A stretch of 64,000 bases of DNA from Glossina fuscipes. Taxonomy: Eukaryota > Arthropoda > Insecta > Diptera > Glossinidae. A program made the translations under genes and the position numbers. The stretch lies in contig NW_023998415.1 in assembly GCF_014805625.2 (NCBI RefSeq), positions 23,837,416-23,901,415 on the forward strand, in the 5' to 3' direction. The first letter of the stretch is position 1. Each line of letters opens with the position of its first letter. The notes under the pieces are model-generated. The model made no database searches and was not told where the DNA came from. It saw only the letters and a list, made by a program, of their open reading frames with translations. Below, piece after piece: positions 35,249-50,900 of this stretch.

Positions 35249-38200
35249 TTTTAAGCAACAATAAAAGGAATTACAAAAAGAAGTAATTCTGTCAATATGA
35301 ACTTGACTCTACATTGTATACATTTTTATGGACATTCTTAACTTATTTTTACTCTTTTTCTGTAAATTTTAAGAATTTTTCCTCTAGAAAAAATACATTA
35401 TAGGATTTACTTTATGTATATATTTTCGAAAATAAATTTGCATATTTTTACACTCTCACACATTTTTTACTGCATACCATACACGTAGTGTCTTTTGGCA
35501 ACAAGTAACAGCTTTAAAAGTTTTCGTTCCATAAAACCTTCATTGAGGAATAGCGCGTTATTATATCTGTCTCAATTTATAAGTAATGAATGAAAACCTG
35601 TAACACAGAGGTGCTTTCAGTTTATGTCAGGCTGCAAACGAGTACTTTCACCGTAAGAATTTGCAACGATTTTCGTAGATGTGAAGCCGGCACCCAAATG
35701 CGTCTTAAAAGGAAAATGAATAAATACATGCGTTAAGGAAGGTTGTGGTAAAACAAAATTAATAAGTACAAGAACCAAAATATCAGCTTCGAGCTTTTTA
35801 ACGGACAAACTTAGCTTCCTTAGAAATATATTAATGCCTTAATTAAAGTTAATTGTTCTTTGTATTTGTGATAAATGAGGAAAGCTAGGTTAATTACTAA
35901 TGTTATCATATTTTTTGTTTAAAAATCAAGTGAAAGTCATTCTCTACTTGCACGAGATTATTACATGACGCACGAATAGTAAAAAAATTATTTTTCTTAC
36001 ATATGAGTTTTTAGACATGTGGGACTTTGCCGGCTTTATCAGGCTTGACAAATCATGCGGTTTCGCACAAACAAGCACGAGAATAAATGATGATCGTTTC
36101 TTCTCAATTTTAAAGTTATTTATCTAATTTTTATGTATCTTACATCAACCCATATTTTATTTTATTTTTTTTTTTTTATGTGATTTGCAATTTTTGTTTC
36201 TTTTATTCTCATGGTCATGCAGATAGATTTGCTCAAACGACATCCCAAAAAGTTTGTCAACATCACACATTTGAAAAAGTGGTCTTACCCAATTCTTTCT
36301 CATTTTGTTTCAATTTTCTATCTGGGCAATTGTTTTCATCTCGTTTATTACTGATCAATAAATACGTTTGCTTACATTTATGTTATCCTTATTCCTTCCT
36401 TATAATTTATAAGAAAGAAGAACCTAAACAACCTCCAAAGGATTTTCGCCCATAACCTTCGAAACCTTGAAGACATTCCTAAGAAGTTATTACCAAAATA
36501 TTTCTCAAAGACACGGTTCAATGCATAAAAAAGCTACGCAAAGCTGAGAAAGACAATTCTTGGGTCGTTATGCGTGTGGTTCACGAATTGTCAAAATGTA
36601 ACTGATTGTGTGTATTTTAACTACTTGTACGTATACTTTGCGTTGCATTGTGTGTGGAAGCAAATTTTAAGCATAGTCTTAGATACATGTAGCGTTATTT
36701 CTGACACACAAAACAGTGATGTATTTATAAAAACAAAACAACATCATGTGGTTCACATTTTAAGCACAACATAATTTTAACGTGATCACTTACATGTTTA
36801 TTAAAAAAAAGAAGGAAATTTGAATTGGTTATATTAATTGGGCTATGCACCCTAAGGCACCCTAAGTAGGAATAGATTCATTAATGCATTACATGCAATT
36901 ATTTCAGTACAATAATATTGGCCATACAACATTGAAAAAGTAACCAACGTCACAAACTTTCGAAATTAGTAACAGAGGACGTGGAAACAAAGTGGCACTC
37001 CGGTTTACTTGTGACAGCAGTTCATTTTTGCCTTACTTTCTATGTGTACTTATTTTCTGCAAACGCAAATCTATCCACTGTAAGATGTTACAAACAATGA
37101 TATATTGTTCGGGGTTTCCGGGTGAGACTTCGATTTTTTCAACTTCCTACGAGAATCATATGAATGGCAAAAGAAGGCTGTTTCTATTAAATTTAAAGTT
37201 CTATAGAAAATGAAAAAATTACAACTACAGGAGATTTTGTTTCATTTTATTATTATCATTATTGTTTTAATTTTAGACTAATGAAATAAATTCTTAGACT
37301 AAAAAAATACATTGAGCACTAGCAACACAGGCTATCGGCTCAGTTTCATTTTAAAATATATTTGTCAAATTAAAACGTTTAAGGAACTTGTTTGCTGTCT
37401 TCAACTGCGTTAAAGGAGTGCATGTCTTCTTTTAAATTTATTTTTTTTTTTTGGTATGTTGAACAGAGATGGACTAAGCCAATTGATTTGTGGCTTATAT
37501 GTCCAAATAATAAATTGTTGTCTTTTAAATTTATTGCTCATATTTCTTCGATCCACTCATCAATAAAGAAGCCTTTTTAGTTTTCGGGTTAAATACAGAA
37601 AATGTAAACAAAAACATATGATTTTAGAAGCATAAATAAAGGAATAATCGTGAACAGAAACAAGAAATTTATAAATATTTGCAATAAGGAAGCTAATATA
37701 AAAATAAACAAGCCTTTTTATTGATTATTGATAAAGAAGGTTGATTATATATGTAGATATATATGGTAGGTATATATTTTTCTATATATTGATTCATTTA
37801 TCACTCGCAACAATCGTAACAATTTGATGAATATATTTCAACTTAAAAAAAGATATTCTCTATTACAAATTACGCAATATAAAAAAATATACATTACTGT
37901 AAAATAAAAATAAATTGGACGAATAATTTCTAAATTTAAAGTAAATTGCCTTTATTTGTTCTTGTGTGTCGCTTTCTTCTTGTGTTATATTTATGTATAC
38001 ATGCAAAGCAATATGAATTGCCAATTCCCACAAAATTTTGTAAAAAGTCAGCAATGTTGAAGCCTAAACCCGAAAATAGGAATAACAACTCATTGTATCT
38101 GCTCCTATTTGCTTTGCTGCTTACATTTATGTTGATAACTTTATTTTTCCCAATCAAATCATATGTTATTTGCTTAGTTTGCTTACAAAATCATTTAAGG

Positions 38201-39370
38201 CTTATTTACCCGTTGAGCGGAATACGGAATCATTCTGATGGAGATCTAATAAGGCATATATATATATATACATATATTTTCTTGAATGAGTGCATCGATT
38301 CACTGATAACTGTTTGCAATCTGTTAAAATTATGATTAAGACCTGACACCTTTGTAAAAAGTAGATGATTGCAATTTTTTTACCTATTCTAATTAGATAA
38401 ATCCGATAAAAAAATGGGAAACCAATTTACGAGTCCGCTTGTACTTAGCATAAAACAGACCTTTTTTTCGTTCTTATTCGATTATAGTTTAAAGTTTTCT
38501 CGTAATAATAAAAATTGTGTTAAATTTGTCTTCCTTGAAGCTTCTGTCTAAAGGCAAAACTAGCGAAGTAGTCATAAAGGTTCAATTAAAACAACTAAAA
38601 TATCATATGCAAATAAATAGTAAATATGAACTTCAGTTTACACGATAATTTATTTGGTATCGCCAAGTTATTTAAAAATAAAGATTTTTAAAAACCGTAT
38701 ATTCATACATGCTATCATATCTTATCCTGTAATAAAATATGACAAATGCGTATTTTATATCTATACGTCATATATTCATAACCAAAGGAACACATTATTA
38801 GAATTGGCAGAAGTTTTGAAAGAAGGTATTTCAAAATGTATTTTTCGGGAACAATTTTTTCTATAAAATATGAACTAATAATATCTTCTTCCTCTATATA
38901 TTATAAGTTGTAATCCCGTTCAAAATTATTACTTGCGTTTTATAGTCATCTTTGTCAAAAAAAATTATAAGAATGAAAAAAAAAACAAAGATATCTTGAT
39001 TTCATTTCCTAACGTTTCGTTTTGTTGCGGTTTGTTATGTACAGTGTATAAAAATTTCTCTACTTGGAACGTCTAATTCAGGAAATCACGCCAACAGCTG
39101 CAGTGGTGCCAACATTTTAATTATGAATTTTCCTGAATTCTATCAAAATTTATAGTGAAAGGTTTTTCTATTGCTAAAAAAAATTGTTAAAGTAAGAAGC
39201 AAAGGTAAATTAAGTGAAATTATTATATTTAAGATGCTTATTATTCCATTAAATCCTTTGGATTTTATAGATTTTCTAGTATCAGACAATTATTGTAGGA
39301 CGCATAGTTAATATAAGACGCGTTGATCAATTATTAAAAGTTTGAGTTATATATTTATTAACAATTTGTG
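35249..39370. other. intergenic upstream of E(bx)
   Basis: AT-rich, no supported gene. A 129-codon ORF at 37946..38335 (plus) has two hydrophobic stretches but no family resemblance; it is not called. The final few hundred bases should contain the E(bx) promoter and leader. No TATA box was assigned. Confidence 0.4.
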
Positions 39371-39608
39371 ATGAGCGGTCGTAAAAGAGGTAGACCGCCG
39401 AAAACACCCAATGAGCGGGCTGGAGGCAAATTTAATTATCAGCTTCTTAAAAAGCCGAAATACTTGAGCAAAGCAAACGATTCTCAAGTAAGTACGCCTT
39501 CAGCTTCACGTGCCTCTTCGCCACAGGAAAGTGATGGCAGTCGAATTATAAGCCGCAAATCCAATAGAGGACGTGGACGAACTACAAGTTCATATTCAAA
39601 TAAAAGAA
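39371..39608 (+). CDS. E(bx): E(bx) exon 1: AT-hook N-terminus
   Basis: Seventy-nine codons plus one base, donor AA then GTAAGT. It encodes KRGRPPKTPNERAGG and FNYQLLKKPKYL, both typical of the E(bx) N-terminus. A second RGRG patch lies near the end. Confidence 0.92.
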
Positions 39609-41889
39609 GTAAGTAAATTTGTTATTGGTCTCTTTTGATTGAGTATCCGCAACAGATACAACTCGTCAATTTATAATTAATAAGAACATCGAGACTCCAT
39701 CGTCAACAGGACTAACTAGCCTACAAGACAGTGTAAGAGTTACTCAAAAAATAAACGATTATTTTGTTGTATTTCCAATATTTAGTTTTGTTCACGCAAT
39801 TTAGCTTCTGTTTATCGTTGGTTCTGGTTAAAATACATATTTTCAATGTACGGAGTTGAAAGGAAAAATAACATATTTTTCACAGAAAAAAAAAAAAAAA
39901 AAAATTTAAAGATGAAGGAAGCAAACCTAACCATTTTGAGTGATAATTTTACCTGATTTTTATTAATTTCTCTATAGGATATTTAGAATCAGACAATATT
40001 TAAAAGAAAAAGAGAAGAAAGTACGACAAATTTTTTTCTTGAACATCTTAAATATCTAACAGAGCCTTAGGTGAAGAAGTAAAAAAATCTTTTATATCAC
40101 TTTTTCACTGAAGTCAATTCTTTGGTCTCTAAGAGACGAACCTCAGAAGTAATAAGTATTTCATTGAATCATTTCATTTTTTAGATTTGTCTTTCTTTAT
40201 CTAAACACTGAAATGCCAACTAAAAATAAGAAGAAAAAAGAAAGATTGTATGAAATTGAGAAAAAAAAATGTGAAGGCAATCCAAAGAAACAACAATGAC
40301 AGGCGACTAAAAGGAAATGTTTTCGCTTTTCAAATCCTTGGGTAAAATATTTCTTTTTCGAAGGCATTATTTGATATAGATATATATATATATATATAAA
40401 TTATTAAAAACACTGTTTTCATATGGATTCAATTATGTAGGAATGGTGAACCGTTGAATGAAAAATACGTTTTCTTACTTGTTTTTCGCCTATTTTCTCT
40501 TTATGACTCCATGCATTTCAAAACGTTATCGCTACCGAAGATTGTTAAATTGATCTAATGTTCAACTTCCTTGCCTTTAGATTTTATTGACTTTCTTCTC
40601 CTAAAAAACTTCGGAATGGATTATTTTTTTTTCGAATTATAGTTTTTTCCTTCCGAATGTCATATTTGTTTTGAGTTTACTTACCCTTCAAACTAGGATT
40701 GGAATACAGTTTCATTTAAATTTTTAAAATTTTTCAACGAGGATCATCTGTTTTCATTATATTTCAAAGGTATTGTTTGAAAGTCATTCATGAACGGATA
40801 ATATCATTCTGCTACCTATCTGCCTGTTTTTCCAATCATACACTCTTCTCTTGAAGATTTAAAAAAAGTAATGAGCGTCGAAAAGTTTCGGACAATATTA
40901 CTAGCATCAAATGCGCTAAGAATATTATTTCCCTTAAATATTCAAAGTAATATAACAAATTAATAATATTAATAATGATACTATGTTGTCTAATAAAATC
41001 AGCGGGAAGTAGGGTATTTCATAAATATTTCATGCGAGAAAAATTGCATTCATTCCCCATACTGCATTTTTAGCAATTAAATTCATTCTTCCGTTTCACC
41101 TCATTTCACAAAATCCAACTAAAGTTTACTTGGATTATCCTGGATTACATTTTTTATGAAAAAGTAAAAAAAGAATCCTGATTTCAGTTTTTCGCGGAAC
41201 CCAAATCAATTTTCTTAGAATTGAAAAATGTAGCTTTGCTTGCGATACAATTTTCACACGTACCTACGTTGTTTTAAAAATGAAAGAAAAAAGAGCGAAG
41301 GTCTGTTATTATAAAATATCTCCATTAGAATAATAAAAATTGAAATTTGAAATGACCCGTTCCTGTTCTTTATTGCTTAGCGCGGTACTCAAGTTGACTT
41401 CGGTTTGCGATTGCGGGTTGATCTTTTGGGTAAACACGGAATATTAATCTAATTCAGCAACGTTGTCATTACAACATAGAAGCATCAAAAGAGTTAGACT
41501 GTGAAATATACTATCGTCGCAGAGAAGAATGTGTCCTTGGTATAGAGATCCAGCAATTCGAAAAGTGATAGTGTTAAGGAATAATGTGAAAGAATAAAGC
41601 ATTACGTAAGTTGTAGTACATTTCAGCTATGGAATAGTGCAATAATGTTTTACACGATAGGATATATAGAACATTAGTTCAAGAGTGCGCAAGCAATGCA
41701 ATGGTCTAGCAAAGATAATATTGATATAATGCGGAGGTCCTATAAAGTTAACGTTACGCTCTGAATTTGAGTACGACAATATAACTAATGTTAACGAAAC
41801 AATGTGATAGCACTTCGGTATCGCCGGGGGTTGTTTTTAGTAATGTGACTCTCATGCATCAAAGTACAACAACGCGTAATATAAAATGA

Positions 41890-41920
<31 letters not shown>

Positions 41921-44900
41921 GTAATCCAGCGGTCGTTAGAAGAAAAATGATATGGAAAGTTAAATGAAGGCCTATAACTAAAGTAGGCCAATATCCATTT
42001 ATCATCCATCCATATAAACAATATGGGCATTAGTTTACCACACAATGAAAGTTTCGTACAACAGCTTTCCGTCGGTCATCACTTGTTTATTTAATATACA
42101 CTATGTACTGAAACATATATAATAAAAGTTGTAAAGGTGTAAAAAGATAACATTAAAAATCATGTGCGCGACATTGAAGAAATAGTTGTTTTTGTTTTAT
42201 TGAGTTTGAAGCCCTCACTAGACATTATTGTCGTAAATATTCAAAAAAAAAAAAAAAGTTTATTAAAATGAATATTTTCAACTTTTTATTATTTTTAAAT
42301 TTAAATTTTTGTCTTTAACAGGCTACGAATCTGAGTATCATTATGGATCAGATTTTGGCGATACTACGGATAAAAGTGATGATGATATATTATTGTCAAA
42401 CACTGAAGAAGATAGTATTGATGGAAATGAAAGTGAATCAGAATTCTCCGTTTGCAGTTTTACACAGGGTGGTGTTGGTAGACTTGCTAGGCCACCTAGC
42501 CCTGATCCTATTTGGCTGCAAGATCGTGAATTTAGCAGTCTGGAGTTACCTGAGTCCTCTCAGGATCTCTTAATTGATAACATACAATTAATGGACGCTC
42601 TTGGTGTATACGAAGTACTAAGAAGATTTCGGCATTTAGTCCGGTTATCACCATTCCGATTTGAAGACTTTTGTATAGCTCTTGTATGTGACGAACAGAG
42701 CGCCTTACTTACAGATATACATATTATGCTTTTAAAGGCTATACTTCGCGAGGAGGATGCGCAAGGCACGCATTTTAGTCCTCTTGATCAAAAAGATAGT
42801 GTAAATATAAGCCTTTATTTAATTGATTCAATTACTTGGCCGGAGGTTTTAAGAAGTTACGTTGAAAGTAATGAATTATTCGATAAGAACGTATATGATA
42901 TATTATGTTCTGCGGAGTATCCCTTTACTTCATCAATTAATCGCATTAAAGTCATTCAGTTTCTTACCGATCAGTTTTTAACTACAAACGCAATTCGGGA
43001 TGTAATGCTGCAAGAGGGTCCAATACATTACGATGATCATTGCCGCGTTTGTCATCGCTTAGGTGATTTACTATGCTGCGAAACTTGCCCAGCTGTCTAT
43101 CATTTAGAATGCGTAGATCCACCGCTTTTAGATGTCCCAACTGAGGATTGGCAGTGTAATCTTTGTAAAGCACATAAAGTTTCTGGCGTAGTGGATTGCG
43201 TTATGCCTCAAGAAAAGCAAGGTGTGCTTATCAGGCATGATAGCCTAGGCTTAGATAGGCATGGACGTAGGTTTTGGTTTATCGCTCGTAGAATTGTTAT
43301 CGAAGATCAGTCTGGCAAAAATATTTGGTATTATAGTACAGTATCAAAATTTGAGTGCCTTCTAAATATTTTGGATCAACACGAATTAGAGGCTGGACTT
43401 TATGCACAATTATGTGAACAAAAAGATGAAATCATTCGTCAGTTAAATATAACTGCATCTCTCACAAACGAACACAAAAATAACAAAAAAACTTATTTCG
43501 AATTTGAGAATTTCGTAGTGAAAGATGAAAATGCTATGGATGACGATAGCGATGAATTTAAAAGTTACCAAAACACAAGTGCAGAAACAAAGGAAGATAT
43601 CAATTCTAAATTGCAAGAGTTCAAAGCAATTTCTCAACCAAAATTGCACAAAGGTGCGCATGGAGATTATTTCAAATTAGGAATGGAGAATACATTTAAG
43701 TCGTACGTTAATCAATATGCATCAAACTCTATAGCCCTTAACAAACCGCAACGCAATGAAGAGAGAGATAAGCGACGTCATTTATCGCATAAATTTTCAT
43801 TGACTTCGGCATCGGACTTTAAATGGATAGGCGCGACAATGGGTACGATTGATAATATTATAATAACGTTGCGGCAAACATTGATCACGTTTGAGCAGAA
43901 TATCGCAGCTGCCTTTCTCAATCCAAATTGGAATGTTTTAAAGAAAATATGGACATCAGCAGTTATGAATTGCCGCACGCCCACTGAATTCGCTACTGTT
44001 TTGCTCTTATTTCAGGCTTCGGTTAAGAGCGTTGTGTTTGCCAATGTATGGCATGAACAGTTGGGTCATACAACTTTAAGACGCATAACTGCGGCTGAAC
44101 GTGAAGATCGCAAAAAATCGGAAAAGCGTGAGAAGAGAGAACGCGATGACGAAGAGGAACGAAATCGGTTAGCACTTAATTATATTAAATATACGCTTGG
44201 TCTAAAACATCAGGTATGGAAACAAAAGGGCGAGGAGTACAGAGTTCATGGACAGTGGGGATGGATGTGGTTATCATCTAGCCGACGTTGCACTCGTTCG
44301 CGCCGCGTACCTACTGTAAGACATATTATCTTGCCTCACAAAATCAATGTTCATTACACAAAAAACGAGGATATAGAGGAAATTGTGACCGTAGACCCGC
44401 GCACCTATAAATTTATCTTACAATGCGAGAAGTCCCGTTCTCAGGGTTTTGATTACAATTATTTAGAGAACTACAAAGATATTAAAGTTCAACCTATGAA
44501 TTGTGAAGATATTGCTCTTATTGATGTTTCAAAGTCTCTGAACATGCCAGGAAGATTATTATATCCAAAAATTGCAAAAAAAAGTTGTTTAGATAATTTA
44601 CTATCTCGTCGCGTACAATTGAAAGAGGCCGAGGAGCAATTAGGAATTAAAGCGGAAGAACATGATATTAAGGTGCCGTCCTCTCCAGCATTCAGTTCAG
44701 CAGCACGTTCTCATCAAACGTTTTTGGAAAAACGGCTCCTACGATTAGAATCGCAAAAGGCGCATCATCATGCGGCAAATAAAAATGCGAATAATAAAAG
44801 CGTAAATTTAGATCTCGTTAACTCATTAGCGAAAAAAATACAAGTGGTGCGATTACAATTTAGTCAACTGAATAGATTCGCCAAACAATACCGCTGTTAT

Positions 44901-47900
44901 ACGAAGGAATGTAATACAAATTCTAACGCTGTCTCCCAAATAACCCAAAATACGTGTTACTCGCCTTTATGTATGCAGAAGGCTCGGGCTAAGAAGGAAT
45001 TATTGGTGCTTCTGCGGAAAGCACATACTGCTGGAAACGGTTCTAAAGAAACAGTGGCTGCAATCCTTGGTGCAGTTAAGAAACCTTCGATATTGGAGCA
45101 AAAGTTAATGGAAGGCAAAAGAGATTTGCTACCATTTGATGAATCTGATGACTATAAATGGTTGGACGAAAGCCCTTTGGACTTGTTGAATGATTGGGAG
45201 CAAGCTAGGAATGTAGCGATTGCTTACGATGAGAAGCTATTAAAAGATTGCTTACTATCAAAAGAAGAAATGATTGGGATAACGAAAGTTGAATCTGTGG
45301 AAAGTAGCAGAGAGGGGTTTGGTGGTGAAGAGAAAATTGATTTCATAGACAATTTGGATGTATGCAGTAATGTTGAAATAGAAAGTTCGGAAACAACAGT
45401 TGATGGATCACTTAATGTATCTTCAAATATGGCACCCGAAGATGTCGGTCAGCAATTTTCAAAGAAGATTACAAAAACTCCTAAAATAAAAGCCAAGGCA
45501 TATATTGGCACAAAAGATATGCTAGATCAAACGATGACCAAGGATGTAGCGCAGAAAAAGCAAAACCGAAGATTTCCCATACTCCCGCGAACCACCAAAC
45601 GTGAAGATATCAAATATGAAAAAGAATTCTATCCTAATGGAAAAGAGAAAATTTATTCAAGCTCATCTTGCCGAGGTCGCATCTATTTATGGCACGATAC
45701 TTCAAAGCTGTGTCAAAAAAACAATTCCGATGATTTGACTAAGAAACCTGCTTTATATTCGAAATTTCCGCTCATTTCTAATTTCCTCACACACAAGCAA
45801 AAAAGAAGTCTCTTAATCCTGCCGCGATACGAAGTTCTTAAATTAGCCCGTCTTGGAGCGAAAGTACCAGCTTGCGGTTTTCATCATTTAGCGAAAAATA
45901 ATCAATTAGTTTGGCCATACCCGTGTTCTAGACCGCTATTTAAGACTTGTTGGTCATATCGTACTTGCAATGTTACAACTCTCTCCGCAGTCGCCTTGCA
46001 ACTACGCGTTCTATGGTGTTGCTTGCGTTGGGATGATATGGCCGCTAAGCCACCTTCCGCCGATGGAAAGCATCAAATGACTACCGAAAATGAAATAGTA
46101 ACATTAGAATTGCTGAAATTTAAAACTGGGGGACGCTATGGCGAAAGAACTCAATATCTGCGACGTAAGGTGGTAATTCCCTTGGAACTACCAAAAACAG
46201 TTCGAGGTAAGATTTACAGTTTCTTTAGGCTATCACATTGAATATTAGATTATATCGTTACATTGCAATCAATCTATCACATAATTGGGAAAAACTTATC
46301 CGATATTTCGAATGACACTGTAACAGAGTGAAAAAGACTAATCTAATTTTTGACGAGTTTTTTTTGGGATGAAAGGAAAGTAGGAAAGAAGAAGAATGAA
46401 TATATCCGAGGAAGTTCTTTAAAAGTGTACATTTAATTATCAAAAAGAAGAGAAAAGGGAAACAAGCGAAAGTATAGTGTGCCATGGCCACTTGGCTTCT
46501 TGTAGTTATTCATATAGCGACTTTTCAATATAACACGGTATATGGGCAATGATCGCACATCGGTGTATGCAATTTCATCAGAATTTCGCAAAAAGGTGCG
46601 ACCTTTATGTTGAATACAGAAATACATAGATATTGGCGGACAGTGTGACCAAACAATTTGGATCGATTCAGAAAATAATTTTGAATCGATTGGCATACTA
46701 AAAGGTGAGTCTATCTCGGATCATTCTACGTGTCGCATATATCCGCAGAAATTTAATATACCCTCGTACCACAACTGGTCTAAGGTATAAAAACATGTTT
46801 AGAAAAATATATCTATAACACAAGAAGTAAGAACATTATAGTCGGACAAGGCTGACCATTAGATACCTACACCTACCTTAGATACTAAAACCTACACCAC
46901 TTCGTCATTCATTAATTGCTGTCGTAATAAGGCAAAAGTTACACGTTATACATTATTTTTATGTAAAGGCACACGTTTCATGAAAGCCCGCATATGACAA
47001 GATGCCAGTGATGTCACTTGACGTGATCCTTACTTACAAAAATTGATCTACTTGTCAGAGATTTTAGTATTTTTCACTTATTTCCGTCGCAAAAGACCGC
47101 AAAATTAAACATTGTCGCTGTGTAAGAGCAGGCTTTGTTGGGATCTACATAACAGTGCTATGTGACCCAAACCCCCTATGGCTAATGTTTTTGCTAAATT
47201 GATACTATGGCGCAACTTTTCTCTAAATAGTTTACTATTCTATACAATAGAGAATTGATTTGTAGATTGGGAAGAACAAGAAATGGATCCACGTGGTGGT
47301 GCACTTAATTTTTAATGTTAAATTACTATTGTGGACTAATCTTCAACATGAAGCAGTGAAAATTGAATCGTTTTATCATATAAAAAGTCAGTTTTTGTCG
47401 GAATGAATATAGGGGAAGAGATTCAACAAATTGCGCCATCCGATCCGAAAGTTTTCACATCAGTTTGAAATGCCGAAATACTGTTACTAAGCGGTTTTTG
47501 TGGTAACTTGTAATTTCTCTTCATGTAGTAAATTTTCACCATGAGACATTGTATAAAGTGTGATCGAAGAAGTTGTTCGTGCTCAACTATTTTCAATTAT
47601 GTTTTTACTTGAGCCAAAGCATGTCACTGTACAAGATTTCGCCAAAATATCTGAGAAATGGCGACATGTGCAGGTTGAATATAAAAGTGTATAGACAGAC
47701 GTCAAATGGACAGATAAGTTTACATAAAAAGGTGGGTCTACCTTAAGCCATGCTGTGTGTTACATACGTCCGCGTACCTCGTGACCCAAGATAGAAAAAT
47801 CTTTAATTTAAGGATCCTTGCGTTTCTATGCGTTTTTTGATGCAAGCATGATTCGAAGAAATGAGAAATCCGTTTAATGGAATGCGTTTAATTTGCATTC

Positions 47901-50900
47901 CTACCGCCAAAGAAGTACATAGGAGGCTTTAATAACACATGTTTTCGGTGTCATTGGCGAGTATTTGGATGAAAAGGCCCTGTTCTATCCAACTCATACG
48001 TATTGCTCTCCGGACTGTTATTTTAAAATTTTGAAAGCTGCTTGTGGTCGGTCCATTTAGAAAAGTCGTTCCACGTAAGGAATATCTTAGACACATGCTT
48101 TTTTCATCAACCAGAGAAATCGGCAAGAAAATGTATAATTCCCAATAGCCATGTTCATAACTGAAATCAGTGTCTTCCTTATAAAAATTAATTTCTTAAT
48201 AATAAGTTTTTTCCACACACTCTTGAAGGTCCAAAGTACCTATATGGCAAAAAAAAAAAAAATTCTGGGAAATTGACGGTGGTGTTACGCATTATGGAGG
48301 TGAATAATTGAAATCGTTCCTAGGATTATTTTAGCCAAGCTTATTGGACGAAAATTGATGTTTAGTTCTTTTTCGATTAGGTTTACTACCCCAAAAAAAG
48401 TCTTTTTTGTAAGCAATCGAAATCTGGCTTTTGCGTCATATTCTCGGAAAAAAATATTAAAATTTCTCATATTTAATTACTATTAATGTAAACGTATTAT
48501 CATGTTCGTTAGAGGTGACCTCTATTCGTTCTGGACTTCGGAAACGGAAGAGAGCCGACTCACCTCAACCGACAGAGCCGCAAATATCCGAAGAATGGGT
48601 AGACGAGGACAAATTAGAATTGTGGGAAATCAAATTTATTGGCGAGAAAGCTGAGAAATCGAAATTGATGACAACGCGGGCTTTTGCACAACGTCAAAAC
48701 GAGGCGACAAATAGTCAAATGACAACAGATAGCACTTTGAGTAAACCTTCAAATGTCACCAAACCCACTGACGACGTGAAAGAAACTGTAGATCAGCAAG
48801 TAAAAATTCAACGAAGTGCAAATGTACAGAAAAAGTCGAATGATATGTCTAGAGCATCGACGCAAGGTAAATACGAGACACCTTCGTTTTTTTAAGTGTT
48901 ATAAGAATATTGTCTTTAAATTGCAGCAAATACACAAGCAATTGGAAGCCGCCGTGTTATCGTCAAAAATCCAGACGGTACCACAAGGATAATCCAGCAG
49001 TCACCTACTTCATCTTCAGCGCAAAAGTCGGGTTCAAATACTTCCACTACTACATCTTCCTCACAGCAAATTAGTAGCGATCATGCTAAACAAAATACAT
49101 CCCAGCTAGTAAAAGCATCGTCGTCATCAACTCCTACGCAGCCTCAACAACATAAAGTTCAAATAATAAGAGGGTCAGACGGAAAGGTAAGCGTTCGCGG
49201 TCTCAGTCCTGGTCAGCAATTGGTCCAAATGCCAGACGGAAAATTACATGTATTAAGTACAACTGTTTCGACGACTTCCTCCAACGAGGCGAACGGCCAA
49301 AGTAAGCAAATTGAATTTTCTGCGCCTTTCGTGAATAATTTTTTTTTTTTTTTTGTTTTTCCTTTTTTGTTATTTATTAAAGCTATTTTGAATAAAAAAT
49401 TATGTGTTAAAAGCCAATCGTCACTGTCAAATTCACCAGTCGTAAAACAAATAACGGTGAAGCAGATCGCAAGAGGTTCCAACGTTCAGAAGGTATTATT
49501 AATTTCAACTTTTATTTTATTGCCTTTTTTTTTTTTTATTATTATTCTCAGTTTGTTCAGGTCGAAAACGGGTTTAAAACCCTTAAACATATATATTTCT
49601 CTCTCATTTGGTTATACTATCTATATCCTTACGGTATAGGCGATGCATTAAGTTTACCAAATGCTTGTAACACAGAAACTATTCTCCGTCAGCGTAAGTA
49701 GTGGAATCAAGTTTGACTACAATTTTTTCTTATCAGGTTAACTTTTAAAATGAACAAAATCGATTCGTGACCCCATCATTAAATTCTAATAGAACTCATT
49801 ATTTCTCATTTTTTAAAACTTTTCCTCAATAAAACATCAAATACCAAAATCGAACCAATTTTTGAAAGGTCATATGCGCTGAAAATATAAATATCAGGGA
49901 GTGTAGTGTGTAGATCAGTATGAGTTTTAGTTTGTAAAGTCAACTTGAAGTGGAAAATTCTGTACCCAAGTTCGCAAGGTCTACGATTTTCCATTTTTCA
50001 TTGGCATAATATAATAATGATAATAATAATGACAATAATTCAGAATCACTTCAGAAAAGATCTCAACCCGATCGTCCCTCGGCGCCGTGCGCCTTGTTTT
50101 CTTGTGTGTTTTGTATTTTAATGAAATTTCGTGCACTAATCTGTTTCGATCCACGGATGAACATTGTTTAAAATGGTTTTGGCCGAAACCATTTTTCGAC
50201 CGTTTGCATGCGCTGGGCTGTATCACACTATAGTATTTTTACTTGTTTTAATAAAATGTTGGTGTTCCTCCCAAAAGTCATATTAGTATGTGTGTAAATA
50301 TGATTTCCAAGTTCTGTGTCTTTGGTGCACACTATTATTGTTGCAGACTTTTGGTAACTCAAGCTGAACCTGTTACTGATAAACATGTCATTGTGTAGCA
50401 GGAACACGTCAGACTTCCATGTTATAGTTCTATCGCTCTATGTGTAGGTCTTATGTATTTTCCTCATTTTTTATTGTCCAAAATAATTGAAAGGGTCGCG
50501 ACAAACTTAAACATTTTCTTGCACATCAAGATGATTGTTTCAAATCAAAAAAAAAGGAATTACCGAGAATCTCGGAGCTAGCAGCATTTGCATGAATAGA
50601 TTGCTTGTGTTTCATTTTGTTGCGCTGTTCTTCCTTCGTCCACCACACCGCTAATGGAATAAAAATATGAGTATCGCAACAACTGTTTATACAAATAGGT
50701 TTTGTAGTTGTATGAACGAACAATCAATCAATCAATCAATCAAACAATCTGGCATTCTTTTTGTTTAATTTGTTCTCGGTTAAGTGAAGTTGAAAATTTA
50801 TTCGAATTATTTAATCTATTGATTAGGTGGCGAGTCCCATTAATCAAATTCGAGGCAACGTAAAGGTGGCAGCAACGCAAGTAAACCATCAGCCAGTGGT

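Larger units (their letters stand above)
46207..48512 (+). other. E(bx): E(bx) intron 2
   Basis: 2.3 kb, with dispersed-repeat copies at about 46495..46805 and 47540..47800 and a reversed copy of the hairpin-ended element at 46821..47200 between them. The intron ends at CGTTAG. Confidence 0.8.

Noticed and set aside
37946..38335. 129-codon plus-strand ORF with two hydrophobic stretches
   Set aside because: The composition follows the T-rich background, there is no recognisable motif, and no splice or promoter support was found.
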